Shown: in pieces, positions 13,021 through 24,440 of the stretch | How positions within the stretch are numbered: the stretch's first letter is position 1 | Layout of the letters: each line of letters opens with the position of its first letter | The notes under the pieces: generated by a model | Databases searched by the model: none | Told to the model about the DNA's origin: nothing | Seen by the model: only the letters and a program-made list of their open reading frames with translations | NCBI GenBank assembly: GCA_021229015.1 | Contig: CM037787.1 | Coordinates: forward strand, 37,711,577 to 37,775,576 | Length of the DNA stretch: 64,000 bases | Source of the DNA: Solen grandis | Taxonomy: Eukaryota; Mollusca; Bivalvia; Adapedonta; Solenidae | Direction: 5' to 3' | Program-made: the position numbers and the translations under genes

Positions 13021-14992
13021 ACAGACTTAAAAGACTTAGCTACCTGGGACTGGTGAAGACACCATGTTGCAGAAATTGTGTCACATGGTACAGAAAGCAA
13101 CTGCTTCATTCCATAATCTATATATGACCAGAATTCACTGAAGTGTGTTTGTGAAAAATTCTATTTTCCAATGCAATACTACAACATGTATATTGTGACC
13201 TTGCCAAGTTAAAAATGTCATGAATCGGAGTTTGACCAACAGTAAATGAGGGAGAGTAGAATCAGTAGATTTTTTTTTATTTCTTACTGATTATCTGCAA
13301 ACGAAGTCATTATGCATACATGTATTTTATGTAAGAATCATAGTATCCAAGTGCTGGAAAAAAGTATGTAGAAATTAGAGAGAGACAACTCCCCCTTAAA
13401 AAAAGTTGAAAGATTGACAAAATATATATTGATATATTGGCAAAAAATATTTTTAAGGATGGCTTATATAAGTGTATTTATAAGAAAAAATGACAGTAAC
13501 ATTAATAAAAAAAAATGCATTATTAATAGTCTTTTTAATACAGTTATCTAAATATCAATCACAGGAAACTCTTAGAAGGTGTAAGGCACTGAACCAGGAC
13601 ATGGTACCAGTGCTGTTTCAAGTATATCTAGATACAAGACTTTAGCATGGTGTACTGGATTGGATTGTTCATGTACCACAGTCAGCTGTGCCGTAAAGGA
13701 ACTGACAGGCCATTGTTCCAGCGCATTACCACCAAATGCTGGGTGACATTAGGAACTCCAAGTGTGCCAAAAGCATTAACTGGCCGTCAGGTTGAAAGTA
13801 TAGAGTGCCACCCATCTGGATTATCTTGTCAGCCAAGAATGAAATCGACATGTACTTTTTGCCAGGCATTTAAGACTAGAGGTAATGTTACCAGCAGTGT
13901 TATTTGACCGACTTGTCAATAATTTACTGATTGTTTTGTGTATGCCATACCCTTTGGCCAAAACAACAAAGCAATATAATAAATAAAAAACAAAAGAGTA
14001 GAAGTTGTGGTTTAAATAACAGGATTAAATGACTGGAGTACATTCAGAGTGTGTGTTGGATTTGTTAAAGTCACTATGTGGGCACCACATGAATCCTAGT
14101 TGTTTAATGAAAGCATTACTTCTGTGTATGTTTTTGTGCAAATTATAATAAATGCTGAAATTTAAGGCACACCTACATCTACTGGAGACAGATATTCAAA
14201 TCTATAAAAGGGGAGAACCAGGAAAATTGGTTGCCAAGAAAGACAAAAGGTGTTGAAAGAAAAAAAAGATAATGGATTGAATTCATTTGGATGTTTATTT
14301 TTATATGTATGGAAGACAATTTAATTTAGTAGCCATTGAAAACTTCCAAAGTGAATAAGATTTATCAGGTATATGAAATTTGTTAATAAAAATATTCTTT
14401 GCTGGGGTAAAACAAATATCTTTGTGGTAATAAAACAATCCTAAATTGACATCAAACCATTGGAATCACCATGGACCTCTCCAGACTCAACAGTGAAGTT
14501 AAAGCAACACCTTTACCTATTGTAATTGGATTAATGCACAACAGGTATTTTTTTCATAATTACAACCAGTTCTTTACTCTTTTATATGGCCAATCAGATT
14601 TATAAAAAGTATATTTATATTCAGCGCAGGTGTTGGTGCTTCTCTTCCTTAGGAGATATTAGCACCTATAAATCTGTAATAAAATACCCCAAACTTGATA
14701 ATATTTAGCACCTTAAAAAAACCCCTAAAAATTAAGAATAAAATACCTAAAAATTAATGATATATGTGCCATCACTTTGACAACATTGGGTAGGTAGATC
14801 GATTGAACGAAAAGAAAAGAAAATAACATGCCTGTCCAAAATCTAGATTGCTATATAATAACATAGCTCCAATTACACTGTCAGGAAGTGGAGAGAAGGT
14901 TTTGCCTGCCCCCAAGAATGCAGGACATGTGTCTGGTGGACAGTCAGACATAGGGTAGACTGAATACTAGGTGGTGTCAGTCATTAATTATA
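13021..14992. other. Mostly AT-rich stretch
   Basis: Holds the unproved candidate exon at 13647-13881. Otherwise no supported gene or repeat. Confidence 0.4.
13647..13881 (+). other. Candidate coding exon, unknown protein
   Basis: A less AT-rich island with an ATG in good context (GCATGG) and 78 open codons, rich in Cys (several CxxC-like spacings such as STCTFCQAF), running into a plausible donor AGAG|GTAATG. An acceptor-like ATCACAG lies at about 13562. No family is recognised and no phase-matching partner exon was found. It may be chance. Confidence 0.2.
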
Positions 14993-15500
14993 ATCCCTTT
15001 ACCTCATATAGACACATTTTTACGTATTAATTGGCAAACGGAAGAGACCCTGATCAGACAGCACCTGGAACAGGTCCTGGAAGTATCTGTACGTATGATC
15101 AGGGTTTCCTCCGTCTGCTCATATACAATATTATAGCCCAGATTCTACACTGTCTGCATGGCATTGAACGATACATGGCTTTAATATTTAAAGGTAAGTA
15201 AATTAATTTTCATTACAGTTATATTAATTAACCCTTTCCCTCATATAGACTCATTTTGACGCACTCAATAGGTACCACATAAAGCCTGATCTGCAGAAAA
15301 CCGCAGTTAAACCTTACCAGATTTAATTATAAAGTCCTCATTTCCAGACCACTGAGGAGCAGCGAACAGCATAAAGCCTGATTAGCCTGCGAGTTACTCG
15401 CAGGCTGATCTGGTTTTATGCTGTTCGCATAGGTCTTTTCATGGTTTCCTCTATGAGGGAAAGGGTTAATTTCTACATGAATAAACATGAGGTAAAGCAG
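14993..15500 (+). mobile_element. TTAA-type MITE, family 2, split by a family-1 MITE
   Basis: Starts CCCTTTACCTCATATAGAC, has the palindromic GACCCTGATCAGACAG and its complement, and ends near ACATGAGGTAAAG. A family-1 copy (15228-15469) interrupts it. Confidence 0.6.
15228..15469 (+). mobile_element. piggyBac-like MITE, family 1, copy 4 (nested)
   Basis: Full-length copy with TTAA on both sides. It lies inside a family-2 element whose two halves flank it (about 14993-15227 and 15470-15500). Confidence 0.85.
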
Positions 15501-15685
15501 TATATACTAGCAAGTAGGTGCAAATAAAGAGGTTATTAAATTTGCTTCTGCTTATATAACTGAAGCTATTTTTTACATACCAACCCTGAACTTTTTCTAT
15601 TCCAATTTAAGTATTCGGGTCATCATGACTGTGAAGCTTTTTTTGTCATATCCTCTAAAAGAATATGAAATAAAGAAGAAAAAAG

Positions 15686-15690
<5 letters not shown>

Positions 15691-15727
<37 letters not shown>
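15691..15727. repeat. (AT)n microsatellite
   Basis: An uninterrupted AT dinucleotide tract of about 37 bases. Confidence 0.9.
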
Positions 15728-15730
<3 letters not shown>

Positions 15731-16211
15731 GCTGACCTATAGCTACCAAATTTATTTTAGGTGTTTTGTGGAAACAGTTTTTGTTTTTTGGCCTAAGGAT
15801 ATTGTTAACATTAAATCAGGTACATGGTCATTCCTTTTTTTCTCCCACCCCCTCATATTTGACTACAATAGTGTCTTTATATACCTTGTCATTATGATAA
15901 AATAAAACTTTGGAATTTTCATTTTACAGAGTAATTAATATATGTATACATGTAGTAGCTTTTAAGTATGATTCTAGATTTAAGTACATGGGTTTGTTTG
16001 AAAGATTTGAATCAGTGTAAGCAATTTATGGTGCATTTGTGACCATTGATTTTGTGATTTTATCCATTTACAATATTTGTAAACTTTTAATGCAGTAAAA
16101 ATAATCCTTTATACATTATTTTCTTTTGTATGGTGCAGTCATCAAACATCCCCTTTTGTTCCTTGTGTACACTGAGGTCAGTTAGTCATTGCTTACATCA
16201 TGTCCTATTGG

Positions 16212-16453
16212 TTAATCCTTTCCCTCATAGAGGAAACCATGAAAAGACCTATGCGAACAGCATAAAACCAGATCAGCCTGCGAGTAACTCGCAGGCTAAT
16301 CAGGCTTTATGCTGTTCGCTGCTCCTCAGTGGTCTGGAAATGAGGACTTTATAATTAAATTTGGTAAGGTTTAACTGTGGTTTTCTGCAGATCAGGCTTT
16401 ATGTGGTACCTATTGAGTGCGTCAAAATGAGTCTATATGAGGGAAAGGGTTAA
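16212..16453 (-). mobile_element. piggyBac-like MITE, family 1, copy 5 (reverse orientation)
   Basis: Same sequence in reverse orientation, flanked by TTAA. The open frame that crosses it is repeat-derived and not a gene. Confidence 0.85.
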
Positions 16454-18767
16454 TCTGATGACTGGATTTAAATATTTCTATAAACAATGTAAAGGCCGCT
16501 CTCTCAAAGCTGGGGTATCAAAAATAAAACATTTGGCATAGTACTTTTATTTTCAGATTTCATGTCTCACATATACTTAATAAACTCATGAAAAAAATCT
16601 GATGAACTCTTCAGTATTTAAGGTAATGGAAACTTTCTTTTTGAATAAGTTTTTAAGTTACATCAGTGCAGTGTACCTCTTTAAGTTATTTTATTATGAT
16701 TATTATTTTTTTTTTTTGGCTTAAACTTAATTTTGACTTTATAATGTTAATGATGATTTATGGTTACTAATTCAGTGTTAAGTTCTCTATTAGTTGAGCG
16801 TTTTGCGATTATTTTATGGCTGTCTCTCATTGTAATTCTGTGTAATTTGTGGATGATTGATGAGCCATAAGCGACTTATAGCACTGTAACACATGTTTTG
16901 TCACACATGTGTTTTGTCATGCTGTATTTTGTGCCAAGTTCAAAGTTCGTCTCAGCAGTGGTTGTGTTGTTTTGGCACTTTCCATAATGACATCTTAATC
17001 TTTGACAAGGCAGGCAGTAGCCTATAGGAGCAGGGAGGAATTATTTATTGACACTGAACTGTGTTTACTGAATCAACAACACTTGTATTGAGGTTGGTTT
17101 TACACCTCCTACATATGTCAGCAGGTTATACAGTGAACCTCCCTCTGCGACTACCTGAGTGCCTGCTAGTAATCAGAAAAAATATACCTGGCCCATTGTT
17201 GTTATTTTTTTATTGGTCCCTATCGGAATGTCAGCCAATTGACTTCTTCAGAGTTGGCTTGAGTGCACAGAATCTGGGATGCTAATCTCACACAGGGTGT
17301 GCTTGATTCATTTGTATACTAGTATTGAAGAAGGAAGGAAGAAGTTCTAAAAATTCTGTGTGTGAAATGTTTTTTACCATTTTTTGTCTAGAAATAAATT
17401 TGGCAGTTAAATTTTTCGTTTGTAATTTTATTGTGTGTGAGTGTTTATTCATGCAGTGACTTTTTTATGGAATAAATAAAATTTTAAAATTATTTGTTTA
17501 GTTAAGGAATTAGATACTGTGGAAAAGATTGATTTTCTCTAAGTAAAGAAAAGGCATTCTGGAAAGAGAGGAATTTGTGATACATTCTTTAAACAGTTTC
17601 TTTGGATCTCTAGATCGGCAGACACCATATCTGGTCATGTGCTGGGAATAATACGGATTTTGTGTGTTTGTGACTTTGTGTCACTGATATTTGCCGCTGA
17701 ATGCTCTCCTCGAACGGAACATTATTTGAAAACCGAATCAATAAAAGATGCACCAGAATTTAGAACTAGTTGTAGAGAGTCAATAAAGGTAATGTTTGTC
17801 TTTCTGAGATGAATCGGAAAACGATTGGATGTTAGCACTTAGGGCTTCAGTAGCTAGATGAGGACCAAATACTACCACACCTGATGCTTGGGTAGGTTAT
17901 AGTTTTTGTTTTGTCCAATTATAGGACTGTATCCCTGTGCCTGTGATCTCATGGAATAGTTCTATATTTCTTGCGAGTGGCTAACACTGATAAGGATGTA
18001 ACACAGGGTGAGGTTTTATCTTCGCTTTCGTTTATTGGAAATGTTAGAAATTGCTTTCACTTAAGGAAGATTAATCAATAGTAATGTTTGTTGTAGGTTT
18101 TGATTGACTTTGGCATAATGACTAAAATTCTTTTTTGTATTGAAATATAATTTTAATGTTTCAATCTTTGTTTTTTGAAAATATTTTATCTAATTACGAG
18201 ATAATATTTTTATGAAAAAATAATATGATATTTAATATCTAGGTTTTAGAATATTGTTACAGGATCAAAGTCTTAAGATTGTTTAATTTATTGTTTAAAT
18301 ATTTTGACATGTTTTGACTATATATGTATTTATTTTACTTTTTTGGTATAATGAAAGTATAAATTAGTTAAGGTATAATTGCAAAAAAAAATTTTTAAAA
18401 TTTTGGTTTAAAACAGCTAAATGAATAGATTTATATATTAGTTTAGGTTTAAACTTTGTTACAAATGTAATTTGATTTTGGGGAGGGGGGTGGGGGGGGT
18501 CAAAACAACAGCTAAATTAATAGATTTTAATGAATTGTGTTTTCTGTGAAAAATATTTTCATATTGTTTAATTTGACAAGAGGGTCAGGGCAGGCAAAAC
18601 AACAGCTAAATAAATAGATTTTAATGGGGAAAAAATGACTACCCAAGATCCATTGTATATACTATTCAAAATTTCACATGTTGATATTTTAATTCTAATT
18701 AATTTGATGAGAAAACCATTGAATGAGTTGCAAGTATTAATATCTCAAAAACTTCTCAAGACTTTAA
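16454..18767. other. AT-rich stretch without recognised gene
   Basis: Contains G-runs at 18480-18500 and a segment 'caaaacaacagctaaat.aatagatttta' repeated at about 18502 and 18593. The weak candidate exon at 17597 is the only possible coding part. Confidence 0.4.
17597..17788 (+). other. Weak candidate exon, unknown
   Basis: 64 open codons between an acceptor-like TTAAACAG and a donor AAG|GTAATG, including a hydrophobic stretch (VLGIIRILCVCDFVSLIF) followed by a polar part. The phase does not match the candidate exon at 13647. Probably chance, recorded for completeness. Confidence 0.12.
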
Positions 18768-18900
18768 TTAACCCTTTCCCTCATAGAGGAAACCATGAAA
18801 AGACCTAGCATAAAACCAGATCAGCCTGCGAGTAACTCTCAGGCTGATCAGGTTTTATGCTGTTCGCTGCTCCTCAGTGGTCTGGAAATGAAGATTTTGT
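18768..18900 (-). mobile_element. piggyBac-like MITE, family 1, copy 6 (cut by gap)
   Basis: The reverse-oriented copy starts at TTAA and runs into the N gap a little past the centre. A few bases near the central palindrome are missing. A palindromic repeat at a gap edge is a common cause of assembly breaks. Confidence 0.85.
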
Positions 18901-19000
18901 NNNNNNNNNNNNNNNNNNNNNNNNNNNNNNNNNNNNNNNNNNNNNNNNNNNNNNNNNNNNNNNNNNNNNNNNNNNNNNNNNNNNNNNNNNNNNNNNNNNN
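18901..19000. other. Assembly gap (100 N)
   Basis: Exactly 100 N, the usual placeholder for a scaffold join of unknown size. It falls 266 bases past FMO-B exon 2 in transcript direction, so exon 3 could be hidden here or the join could be wrong. Confidence 0.99.
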
Positions 19001-19107
19001 TTTATTTCCGTAAACCGACGCTTGCGACAGGTCAAAAACAATAATTCTACGATTCAAATGTTCGAAATGTCATACTGTTGGGACATACAATAAAAAGAAA
19101 ATGGTGC

Positions 19108-19111
<4 letters not shown>

Positions 19112-19139
<28 letters not shown>
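19112..19139. repeat. (GA)n microsatellite
   Basis: About 13 GA units between the assembly gap and FMO-B exon 2. Confidence 0.9.
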
Positions 19140-19142
<3 letters not shown>

Positions 19143-19266
19143 ATTCATGGTACATTTATTACATACATTAACCGGAACAGATGCAGGGAATAAACATAGA
19201 AGGAAGGACATATGAAACGTCATCACTAATGAGTCACAGATATTGTATTTTATAGGAACTATTTAC

Positions 19267-19455
19267 CTCTGTTTTAACTTTGATATACGGCCTCAGTTTG
19301 AAGGCGTCTGCGTACATGTTCAGGTACCTGTCCACATGTTTGTGCGGCATAAAGGCGGGGAAGTCCGGGGGCGTTGGGAAGTCACTGAACGTCATCATCT
19401 CCTTACTAACGTTGCTTATTGTATTCCGCATAACACACGCCTCGCCGTCAGATGC
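19267..19455 (-). CDS. FMO-B coding exon 2
   Basis: Encodes 63 residues, phase 0 at both ends, from [15 protein letters not shown] to FKLRPYIKVKTE. The donor is GAG|GTAAAT and the acceptor CCTCAG. About 96% identical to FMO-A exon 2 and uninterrupted. Exon 1 is 16.6 kb upstream (FMO-A intron 1 is 2.6 kb). No match to exon 3 was seen between here and base 1; an assembly gap starts 266 bases further on. FMO-B is therefore partial in this window, either truncated by the assembly or a true fragment. Confidence 0.85.
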
Positions 19456-19739
19456 CTGAGGAATGATTTTATTAGGGCTTTCTGTCATTTCTTTTGCTAT
19501 AATTAAGATTTTCAGCCACAGCAAAAAAAACCTATTGGGTTTGTTATGTTTTTCTTATTACGGCAGAAAGTCCTTTTGGGTTTGTACTGCCGCCAAAGCT
19601 AGTTTTGTGGGTTGTTATATTATTGGACCGTCCGTCCGTGCGTGTGTGTGTTAGTGTGTGTGTGTGAGAGAGTACGTCCGAGCATTTTCGTTTCAGGACA
19701 CTAACTTTGTCTTGCATGCATGCATTTTGATGTAATTTG

Positions 19740-20190
19740 GCAAGAATGATCTCCTCAAGAAGATGGAGTGTCGCGCGAAAGATCCAGGTTTGTAACTCAA
19801 AGGTCGAAGTCATAATCACAGATCAAAGGTCATAAAATGGATTAACTCTGTCATGGATGGATGGATTTTATAACTTAGTATCAATGATCTCCTTGAGAAG
19901 ATGGAGTGTCGCGCGAAAGATCCAGGTTTGAAACTCAAAGGTCAAGTTCACAATCACAGATCAAATGTCATAAAATGGGGGATATTTTTCAATTTCCGGA
20001 CAATAACTCTGTCCTGGATGGATGGATATTTATACAACTTGGTATCAATGAACTCCTCAAGGAGATGGAGTGTCGTGCAAAAGATCCGGGTTTGTAACTC
20101 AAAGGTCAAGGTCACAATACAGATCAAATATCATAAAATGGGGGTATTTTCAGTTTCCGGACATTAACTCTGTTCTGGATGGATATTTGC
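19740..20190 (+). repeat. Tandem array, three units of 138-164 bp
   Basis: Units start at AGATGGAGTGTCG (19761, 19899, 20063) and contain CTCAAAGGTCAAGGTCACA and TAACTCTGTCCTGGATGG. The first unit is about 26 bases shorter. It lies in the 3' flank of FMO-B exon 1, within FMO-B intron 1. Confidence 0.8.
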
Positions 20191-22358
20191 ACCCACTGGC
20201 ATGTTACTCCATATACAGACAGAACATATGAAAGAAATTGCAGATTACAAGACTCTTAATTCTTAACTTCATTATATTTTGAGTTACTCCCCTTTGTTGA
20301 TAGAGCTATTTGGTAGGGGACACATGCTTAAACGGTTTTCCACGGAATACCCAAGTCTGGTTTACATCAAGTATGTGCTAAAATTTGCTAAAACGACAAA
20401 ACAGTTCTGTGTTAAAGCAACTCTTTGAGGGCACATGTCACTGACAAACAGTTCTTGTTTGTTATTATTCTTTTTCCTCCATTTTCACAGCTTAATTTCG
20501 ATATGTTGCTGTTGTGTTAGAAAGATGAAATGTTTATGACAGATACTTATGTTACTGAATTTTCCAATAACATAATTTTCAGCTCCATGTGACGTTTTAT
20601 GACGCCAGTCTTAACCACGGTTAAAAAATTGTATGCAGCCTGCAACTGTAATTTCTTGACGAATTTCACAGAATGTGTGTATTACGTTCTAGTATTTTCA
20701 TTTTCCAAAATTCCAAAAAGTTAATTTTCTGTGACAAAACCAAGACTCGAACTGTTGTCCCGGTATTGAATAAAAATCATTAAGGTATTCTAGAGGTTCC
20801 TGATAAGCATTAAAATTAAAATTTGGAAAGCTTGTAGGTATAGACATCCTCTTTCGATATTGAGAAAAACCAACGTCATTTGACGTCATACCACATTAAG
20901 CAGTTTTAAGCGAAATAACGGGTTTCTAGCTCTATAGCATCTATTTCTTGTCCGATTTGCATATATCTTTTACTGAATGTTCAGTACTTCGTGTCATTTT
21001 AAATAGTCTCTTCCGTTTTCGGAAAAAAAAAAGGTCAAGGTTATCTTCCAATTATTGGGGTTTCCTTTGACCGTTGATATTTCAAAAACGATAAATATTT
21101 TATTGAGAGACTTAGCATATAATTATTAATGCTTTGATAGACCTTTCAGATGATATTCAGGTTTTGAAGATCGGGCTTAAAAATAACGTAGCAATGGCGA
21201 AAAATGAAAATGGTGTTACCCAATAGAGCAGTAAACTGCTGATATTTAGAAAACAATTTATGTTGATAATTACATTATGAACATAAGATGTTGCCCAATT
21301 CATTACATTTTTAACGATATGCGGTTTTTTAGAATCGGTCAAAGAATGATAAAATTATATGAAGAAAACCAAAGACCTATTAAACAAAGATTGGCAATCT
21401 TAATCTCACAAAAGCACGTGACAAATTGTACAATTCTCGCAAAGTCACGTTTTCAAATATCTTCTATTCTATCGAAGATATGAAAGTAATTATTAAGAAC
21501 TTAACATTAACATCAAAATGATACCTTTGTTTTTAAATAAGTCAAAAAGAAAAAATGTTTCATGTAAAATAGAAAAGTACTTGCATGGTGATAACTATGT
21601 AAAATGTGTTGATTTTCTGCTACACTGGTCATAATTTAAAATATTTTTTTTTAAAATAAATCAAAATGAAAATGAAACCTTGCAGTAGAGAAAGGATTAT
21701 TTTATATGTTTATATTTTCCTCTGTGATTAAGTTTGCACTATTCAATGATCTGCTGTGTGCTTAAACAATATTTTGAACACTTTTAGCTGTTTTCTTGAG
21801 GTCTAACTGTTTATTATTCGTAAACCGATGAAAATAAGTTCATGCATGCAACATGTAAAAATGTAGCATAATTCGAGACCTTTTTGACTGTATCATGGGT
21901 TTTCAAAATTGGACATTATAAAAAAAGAAAGAAAAGAAAACGGTTCTTCCATGCACCTCTGCAGTTGTTCCCGCGAACTATTTTTTTTTCTAGATAACTA
22001 TCATTTTTTTTGTAAGTAAGAGTATGACCAAGATTTATAGCCATTCTAATGGGCTTTCCAATAGTGTTTTTATCGGTCAAAGGATGAGAAAACTAAATTA
22101 CATGATATATTGTTTTTCTGTCTTTGTTTGCAACCCGTACATACTGTAAGTGTAATGTTAGGAAGTTTGTGCTCTTTCTAAATGTACCAACATTTTTAAA
22201 ATGGGACTTCACACAAGAAAATTACATGAAAAATAAGAATTCTGAAAAACCGTTTTTGTCGAGCCCGCTTTCGGTGAGCTCGACTCAGTTGTCACAATGG
22301 CGGTTCGGTGTATGTATGTGCGTGCGTTAGTGCGTGCGTGCGTCCGTCAGGATTTGAT
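20191..22358. other. FMO-B intron 1: old repeat remnants
   Basis: 20680-21350 resembles the segments at 29900-31100 and 32680-35300 (GGTCAAGGTTAT, 'ttttgaagatcgg', 'ttattgagag'). No exon is recognised. Confidence 0.45.
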
Positions 22359-23280
22359 CTTGTCCGGGTTGTAACTTCATCATGGATGGAAGGATTTTGA
22401 AAAGAATTAGCACAAATGTCAAGCTCAGTGAGACGGAGTGTCATGCACAAGAACCTGATTCATAGCTCAAAGGTCAAGGTCACAGATGGAGGTCAAAGTT
22501 CAAAAACATGTACTTTTTTGCTTGTCCGGGTTGTAACCTCACCTTTGGATTGAAGGATTCTCAAATAATTTGGCACAAATGTCAAGCTCATAGAGACGGA
22601 ATGTCATGCACAAGAACCAGATTCATAGCTCAAAGGTCAAGGTCACAGATAGAGGTCAAAGTTAAAAAACAAGTACATTTTTGCTTGTCCGGGTTGTAAC
22701 TTCATCATGGTTTGAAGGATTTTCAAAACAATTGGCACAAATGTCAAGCTCGGTGAGACGGAGTGTCATGCACAAGAACCAGATTCTTAGCTCAAAGGTC
22801 AAGGTCACAGTTGGAGGTCAAAGTTCTAAAACATAATCGATCCAGCGGCCTAGTGGTTAAGGCATCCGCTTCGGGGGCGGGAGGTCGAAGGTTCGATCCC
22901 CGGCAGAGGGTCGCTCTGATATGGCCGGTTGGTGAGCCGGCAGTTAGTTAGATAATGGTACTGGTTGCCTTCCTGCCTGATGCCTTGCATATAAGAGTGA
23001 ACTGGGAAGGTACATGTGGCATAAAAGAGGTGTCTCATAAGTCAAAATTTACTGGCCCTTTCAATAGGGGTGACACTATAATAAAACAAACACTTTGCAC
23101 TTTTTGTACATTTTTCATTGCCCTGGTTCTTTCTTTAAGAAAGGAATGAATAGAATTTGAAATGATTTGGTAGAAATGTTTTACTTGTGAGTATGGTCTG
23201 TTGCATGGGTCTGTTGCGTGTAAGAACCATATCCATATCTTAAAGTCAAGGTCATATGTGGAGGTCAAAGGTCAAAAACT
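22359..23280 (+). repeat. 162-bp tandem array interrupted by a SINE
   Basis: Units starting CTTGTCCGGGTTGTAAC at 22359, 22521 and 22684, each with AGACGGAGTGTCATGCACAA and CTCAAAGGTCAAGGTCACAG. A related partial unit resumes after the SINE (23150-23280). The array start is TG/CG-rich (22310-22350). Confidence 0.8.
22836..23040 (+). mobile_element. tRNA-derived SINE
   Basis: The head resembles a tRNA: box A-like CTAGTGGTTAAGGCATCC, an anticodon-stem-like CGGGGGCGGGAGG, and box B GGTTCGATCCCC. A non-tRNA body follows (GGCCGGTTGGTGAGCCGG). It is not a functional tRNA because no acceptor stem closes. Confidence 0.65.
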
Positions 23281-23356
23281 GCAGTTCACACCCAGGATTA
23301 TATACATGTACATAATGCTGTAATCAGCACAGTTGAAACCTCATTAAATTTTAAAA

Positions 23357-23382
23357 CAACAACAACAACAACAACAACAACA
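23357..23382. repeat. (CAA)n microsatellite
   Basis: About nine CAA units; such a tract often marks a SINE tail. Confidence 0.85.
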
Positions 23383-24099
23383 ATTTCTACAATGCCTCTC
23401 GTAGGTATCCTGTTCAATATGGTATCCTTTGGCGGCTCGACATGTTGCCCTTGGGCATCTAGTTTCATAGTGCTACTGCATTTGGTTCTAAATTGTATTC
23501 CTGTTAATTTATAGTTATAATGTGTTTTTGTGATATGTTCAAATGCTCTATGCTCACTTTGAATTCATCAAATAAATTCTATGAAAAAAAGGCATATAAA
23601 GATGACTAGTGATAGTTCACTACCTTGTGGGACGATAATATTTCATTTTAAAGAGCAGCCTCAGTAGAAAGACCTATTGGGTTTGATTTTTTCCTTATCA
23701 ATATTCTTCCCTTTTTTCCTTTTCAGTTCAAATATCAGGTTGCCGAAAAGCCAGCATCAGGAAATTTTAACAGCTACCAAAGCAACTTTAGCTCTTTTGA
23801 AGACAATTTCTTTTTTCTTCATAAGACGCCTTATGACGCCAGAACTAAAAAAGTGTAAAAATTGTATATACATATTAATAGATTTTTTTTATTATTTAAG
23901 AGGACTGTTTACAAGCTGAAAATAAAACATCTGAAAGAAACAATAACGAAAACTTGAGTGCACGCCTTCTTTTGTAACCGTGTATGTATTACATCATTTT
24001 CCATAATATTTTTTATATAATTACTTTCGTGAATATAGCTATGCCTATCAACATATTGCATAAAGTAAAGCAACTAAAATATAGTATTTGTTCTGTATT

Positions 24100-24240
24100 C
24101 TAGTAACTAGGGGTACTGGTTTTCACCCAGGCAACCCTAGTTCGATTTCGGCATCGGAATGACTTCATTAAACAGGATCCGTGGCCCTGTGGTATTGTTC
24201 TGAAGATAAGTGTTAATAAATGTAAAAAATAAAGTAAAAT
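24100..24240 (+). mobile_element. Possible tRNA-derived SINE remnant
   Basis: Box B-like AGTTCGATTTC preceded by a degenerate head, with an AT-rich tail ending in AAAAAATAAA. Weak. Confidence 0.3.
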
Positions 24241-24274
24241 TTCGTTGGTAATAAAATATGTATATTGGACTTTA

Positions 24275-24440
24275 CAACCCACTGACAGTATTGTAATCAT
24301 TTAGAGATTCTGTCTACATGAGACAGGTAAAGTGGTGTTTGACTGAGATATCATGCATGTGACATAAACATGTGACACGATACCAAACAGTCATATTATC
24401 CTGACACCGGACCAACTATTTCTGGAACTACGCTGTTTTT
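24275..24440 (-). mobile_element. SINE (GTCGGTGGGACG family), decayed
   Basis: Contains CAACCCACTGACAGTATT, TACATGAGACAGGTA and TTATCCTGACACCGGACCAA, the family body in reverse. Confidence 0.6.

Noticed and set aside
16130..16354. 74-codon open frame across a MITE
   Set aside because: Most of it is family-1 MITE sequence; the same peptide piece appears at the other copies.
1..18900. FMO-B exons 3-7 to the left of exon 2
   Set aside because: I looked on the minus strand for the exon 3 to exon 7 patterns seen in FMO-A (WDVTT, FxGxxxHxxx[13 protein letters not shown]) and found none; a subtle or broken copy could still have been missed.
22836..22905. Functional tRNA gene
   Set aside because: Box A and box B are present but the acceptor stem does not close and a SINE body follows; the tRNA-like pieces at 33520-33596, 55030 and 56358 fail in the same way.
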